From Anaerofilum sp. (GTDB taxonomy: Bacteria > Bacillota > Clostridia > Oscillospirales > Ruminococcaceae), in NCBI GenBank assembly GCA_020024115.1, contig JAHHUF010000084.1:1-7715 (forward strand): DNA of 7,715 nucleotides, read 5' to 3'. A program made the translations under genes and the position numbers. Below the pieces are notes generated by a model. That model saw only the letters and a program-made list of their open reading frames with translations, did no database searches and had not been told where the DNA came from. This document shows positions 6,550 through 7,715 of this stretch, piece after piece. Numbering within the stretch: position 1 is the stretch's first letter; each line of letters begins with the position of its first letter.

Positions 6550-6579
6550 TTGACAAATCATACAAAAAAGGAATAAACT
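6550..6579 (+). promoter_or_regulatory. Candidate promoter of the corA unit
   Basis: A perfect -35 box TTGACA (6550-6555) is followed after 18 nt by TAAACT (6574-6579), four of six matches to the -10 consensus. The start would be near 6586, giving a leader of about 180 nt before corA. A perfect TATAAT also lies at 6608-6613 but has no good -35 partner; if used, the transcript would begin near 6620, just before the first upstream reading frame. Confidence 0.5.
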
Positions 6580-6640
6580 AAAACTATAAATGCAAGAAAG
6601 CTGCTTTTATAATAAGATATTTTTAGGAGAGTGAAAACAC

Positions 6641-6703
6641 ATGGACGGCGACCCTAGTAGACAGACAAGTGAATATAACACCGCCTGTGTAGTGCTTTTT
6701 TAA
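6641..6703 (+). CDS. Candidate 20-residue leader peptide upstream of corA
   Basis: A short frame starts at ATG 6641 with AGGAG (6625-6629) 11 nt upstream, the best ribosome site in this leader, and stops at TAA 6701-6703. The product begins MDGDPSRQTS and ends ACVVLF. It is followed 104 to 124 bases later by a divalent-cation transporter, so a regulatory role is more likely than a free-standing product. The Asp-x-Asp-Pro start recalls the acidic/proline start of E. coli MgtL (MEPDP), a Mg2+-responsive leader peptide of mgtA, but the rest of the sequence does not match. The frame carries nucleotides that can pair (ACACA 6637-6641 with TGTGT 6686-6690; GGCG 6647-6650 with CGCC 6682-6685) ahead of a six-T run (6696-6701), so its translation would affect folding and perhaps termination. 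Translation is not proven. Confidence 0.45.
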   Translation: MDGDPSRQTSEYNTACVVLF

Positions 6704-6707
6704 AAAA

Positions 6708-6761
6708 ATGATGCCTGCATGGGTTCTTATGGTGTGCCATTTTAAGAAAGCAGGTATATAA
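6708..6761 (+). CDS. Possible second 17-residue upstream frame coupled to corA
   Basis: A frame with tandem ATG codons (6708 and 6711) starts 4 nt after the first upstream frame ends and stops at TAA 6759-6761, 3 nt before the corA ATG. The product would begin MMPAWVLMV. It has no good ribosome site, only an A-run, so it would depend on reinitiation by ribosomes leaving the first frame. Its passage would open the helix over the corA ribosome site. It may equally be a chance frame. Confidence 0.2.
   Translation: MMPAWVLMVCHFKKAGI
6711..6757 (+). promoter_or_regulatory. Helix that would sequester the corA ribosome binding site
   Basis: ATGCCTGC (6711-6718) pairs over 8 bp, one of them G-U, with GCAGGTAT (6750-6757). 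The second arm contains AGG (6752-6754), the only Shine-Dalgarno-like sequence before the corA start at 6765. The loop holds a small inner stem ATGG/CCAT (6729-6732 with 6737-6740). If it forms, corA translation should be low. A ribosome stopping at 6701-6703 would reach to about 6713-6716 and disturb the first arm. Confidence 0.4.
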
Positions 6762-6764
6762 ATT

Positions 6765-7697
6765 ATGATTTCTATTTATCAATCCGAAGAAGGTCGTGTA
6801 ACCGAAAAGCAAGAGATGGTGCCAGGAACATGGATTCATTTGTGCGAGCCGGAAGAAGAAGAAATTAATTGGATTTGCACCACTTTGAACCTTGACCCTG
6901 ATTTTGTTCGTGCCGCATTGGACGAAGAAGAACGCAGCCGTATTGAAGTGGAAGATGGTGTCACTTTGATTTTGGTGGATACCCCAACTGTTGAGGCAGA
7001 GGGGCGCAGCTTTGTTTATTCCACCATTCCGTTTGGTATCATTTTGACTCCGGACAACATTGTGACCGTTTGTTTGAAAGAAACTTCTTTGCCACGAGCC
7101 TTTTCAGAAGGCTTGGTGAAAGGAGTTTCCACCAAAAAGCGAAATCGGATGACACTTCAGATGTTGTATCGCAATGCAACCTTGTTTTTGTTTTATCTTC
7201 GTCAGGTGGATAAAGCTAGTAGCCGTGTGGAAAATGAATTGCACATTTCCATGCAAAATAAAGAGCTGATTCAAATGCTTGGTTTGGAAAAAAGCCTTGT
7301 GTATTTTTCCACCAGTCTGAAAGGCAATGAATTGGTGCTTGAAAAGTTGCTGCGTATGGATTTTGTCAAAAATTATCCAGATGATACTGAACTGCTGGAA
7401 GATGTTATTGTCGAGAATAAGCAGGCGATTGAAATGAGCAACATTTATCGTGATATTTTGGGTGGAACAATGGATGCTTTTGCGTCGGTTATTTCCAACA
7501 ACTTGAATATTGTTATGAAATTGTTGGCGGCACTGACAATTATTCTGACTGTGCCAACAATTGTGTTTGGTTTGTGGGGCACAAATGTGCCGGTTCCTTT
7601 TGAAGGCAATCCATTTGGATTTTGGATTGTTTTGTTGATTGCTGTTGTGTTGACCGGCGTTTCAGTGTGGTTTATGCAACGGAAAAAATGGCTTTAA
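6765..7697 (+). CDS. corA: CorA-family divalent metal (Mg2+) transporter with a GTN signature
   Basis: CorA proteins are pentameric channels of the cell membrane that admit Mg2+, in some members Co2+ or Ni2+, and are gated by intracellular Mg2+. The 310-residue product has the family layout: a large cytoplasmic N-terminal alpha/beta domain (about 1-190, with acidic stretches such as EPEEEE and DEEE), a long stalk helix (about 200-247), TM1 (about 248-270), a periplasm-side loop (NVPVPFEGNPFG), TM2 (about 284-304) and a basic end RKKWL. At the end of TM1 the signature that forms the pore entrance, normally Gly-Met-Asn, reads Gly272-Thr273-Asn274. Loop and TM2 are otherwise typical, so I expect a folded channel, perhaps with altered selectivity or rate. 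The start at 6765 is the only reasonable one. The ribosome site is weak (AGG 6752-6754, 10 nt away) and lies in a possible helix. The stop is 18 bases from the window end. Confidence 0.93.
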   Translation: MISIYQSEEGRVTEKQEMVPGTWIHLCEPEEEEINWICTTLNLDPDFVRAALDEEERSRIEVEDGVTLILVDTPTVEAEGRSFVYSTIPFGIILTPDNIVTVCLKETSLPRAFSEGLVKGVSTKKRNRMTLQMLYRNATLFLFYLRQVDKASSRVENELHISMQNKELIQMLGLEKSLVYFSTSLKGNELVLEKLLRMDFVKNYPDDTELLEDVIVENKQAIEMSNIYRDILGGTMDAFASVISNNLNIVMKLLAALTIILTVPTIVFGLWGTNVPVPFEGNPFGFWIVLLIAVVLTGVSVWFMQRKKWL

Positions 7698-7715
7698 TCA
7701 ACAACTCAGTTGCAG

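Noticed and set aside
6586..6764. Known Mg2+ (M-box/ykoK) or Mn2+ (yybP-ykoY) riboswitch in the corA leader
   Set aside because: The leader is short and I cannot find the conserved core blocks of either class; the short frames and the simple helix describe it better. A covariance search would settle it.
1..7715. CRISPR arrays, insertion sequences or phage genes
   Set aside because: No regularly spaced repeats, transposase motifs, terminal inverted repeats with target duplications or phage structural genes are visible on either strand.

Overview
The window looks like chromosomal DNA of a low-GC, Gram-positive Clostridia-type bacterium, possibly from the Oscillospiraceae/Ruminococcaceae side. 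This is inferred from AT-rich intergenic DNA, AGGAG ribosome sites, sigma-70/A-type promoters, a tRNA with an encoded CCA end, and the gene families present: a large Clostridia-style hybrid sensor kinase, a DUF348-G5-3D cell-wall protein, an SdpI-like membrane protein and a CorA transporter. The species cannot be named from the sequence.

Layout. Bases 64-2494 (minus strand) hold a decayed hybrid histidine kinase that was once about 810 codons long. Its promoter and ribosome site survive, but the start codon reads ATA, two in-frame stops are present and the frame breaks six times. Upstream of it on the same strand is tRNA-Asn(GTT) (2612-2687), with its own promoter and a strong terminator. From the divergent intergenic region, cysS (2920-4314, cysteinyl-tRNA synthetase) runs on the plus strand, followed by a 127-residue SdpI-like membrane protein (4376-4759) and a terminator. 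An intergenic stretch of about 570 bases (4804-5371) holds a candidate promoter, several hairpins and no convincing gene. It precedes a 346-residue membrane-anchored protein with DUF348, G5 and 3D domains (5372-6412), probably a peptidoglycan-active enzyme. A strong hairpin terminator separates it from the last unit: a promoter, a leader of about 180 nt, and a CorA-family divalent-cation transporter (6765-7697).

Working relationships. The genes are mostly separate short units rather than one pathway: translation (tRNA-Asn, cysS), envelope (SdpI-like, 3D protein), ion transport (CorA) and a lost sensor. The part most worth a second look is the corA leader. It contains a well-placed 20-codon upstream reading frame whose product begins Met-Asp-Gly-Asp-Pro, then a U-tract, a second 17-codon frame ending just before corA, and an 8-bp helix that would hide the corA ribosome site. 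This resembles in outline the leader-peptide control of Mg2+ transporters in enterobacteria (MgtL, CorL), but there is no sequence evidence of shared descent. The CorA itself carries Gly-Thr-Asn where the family signature is Gly-Met-Asn.
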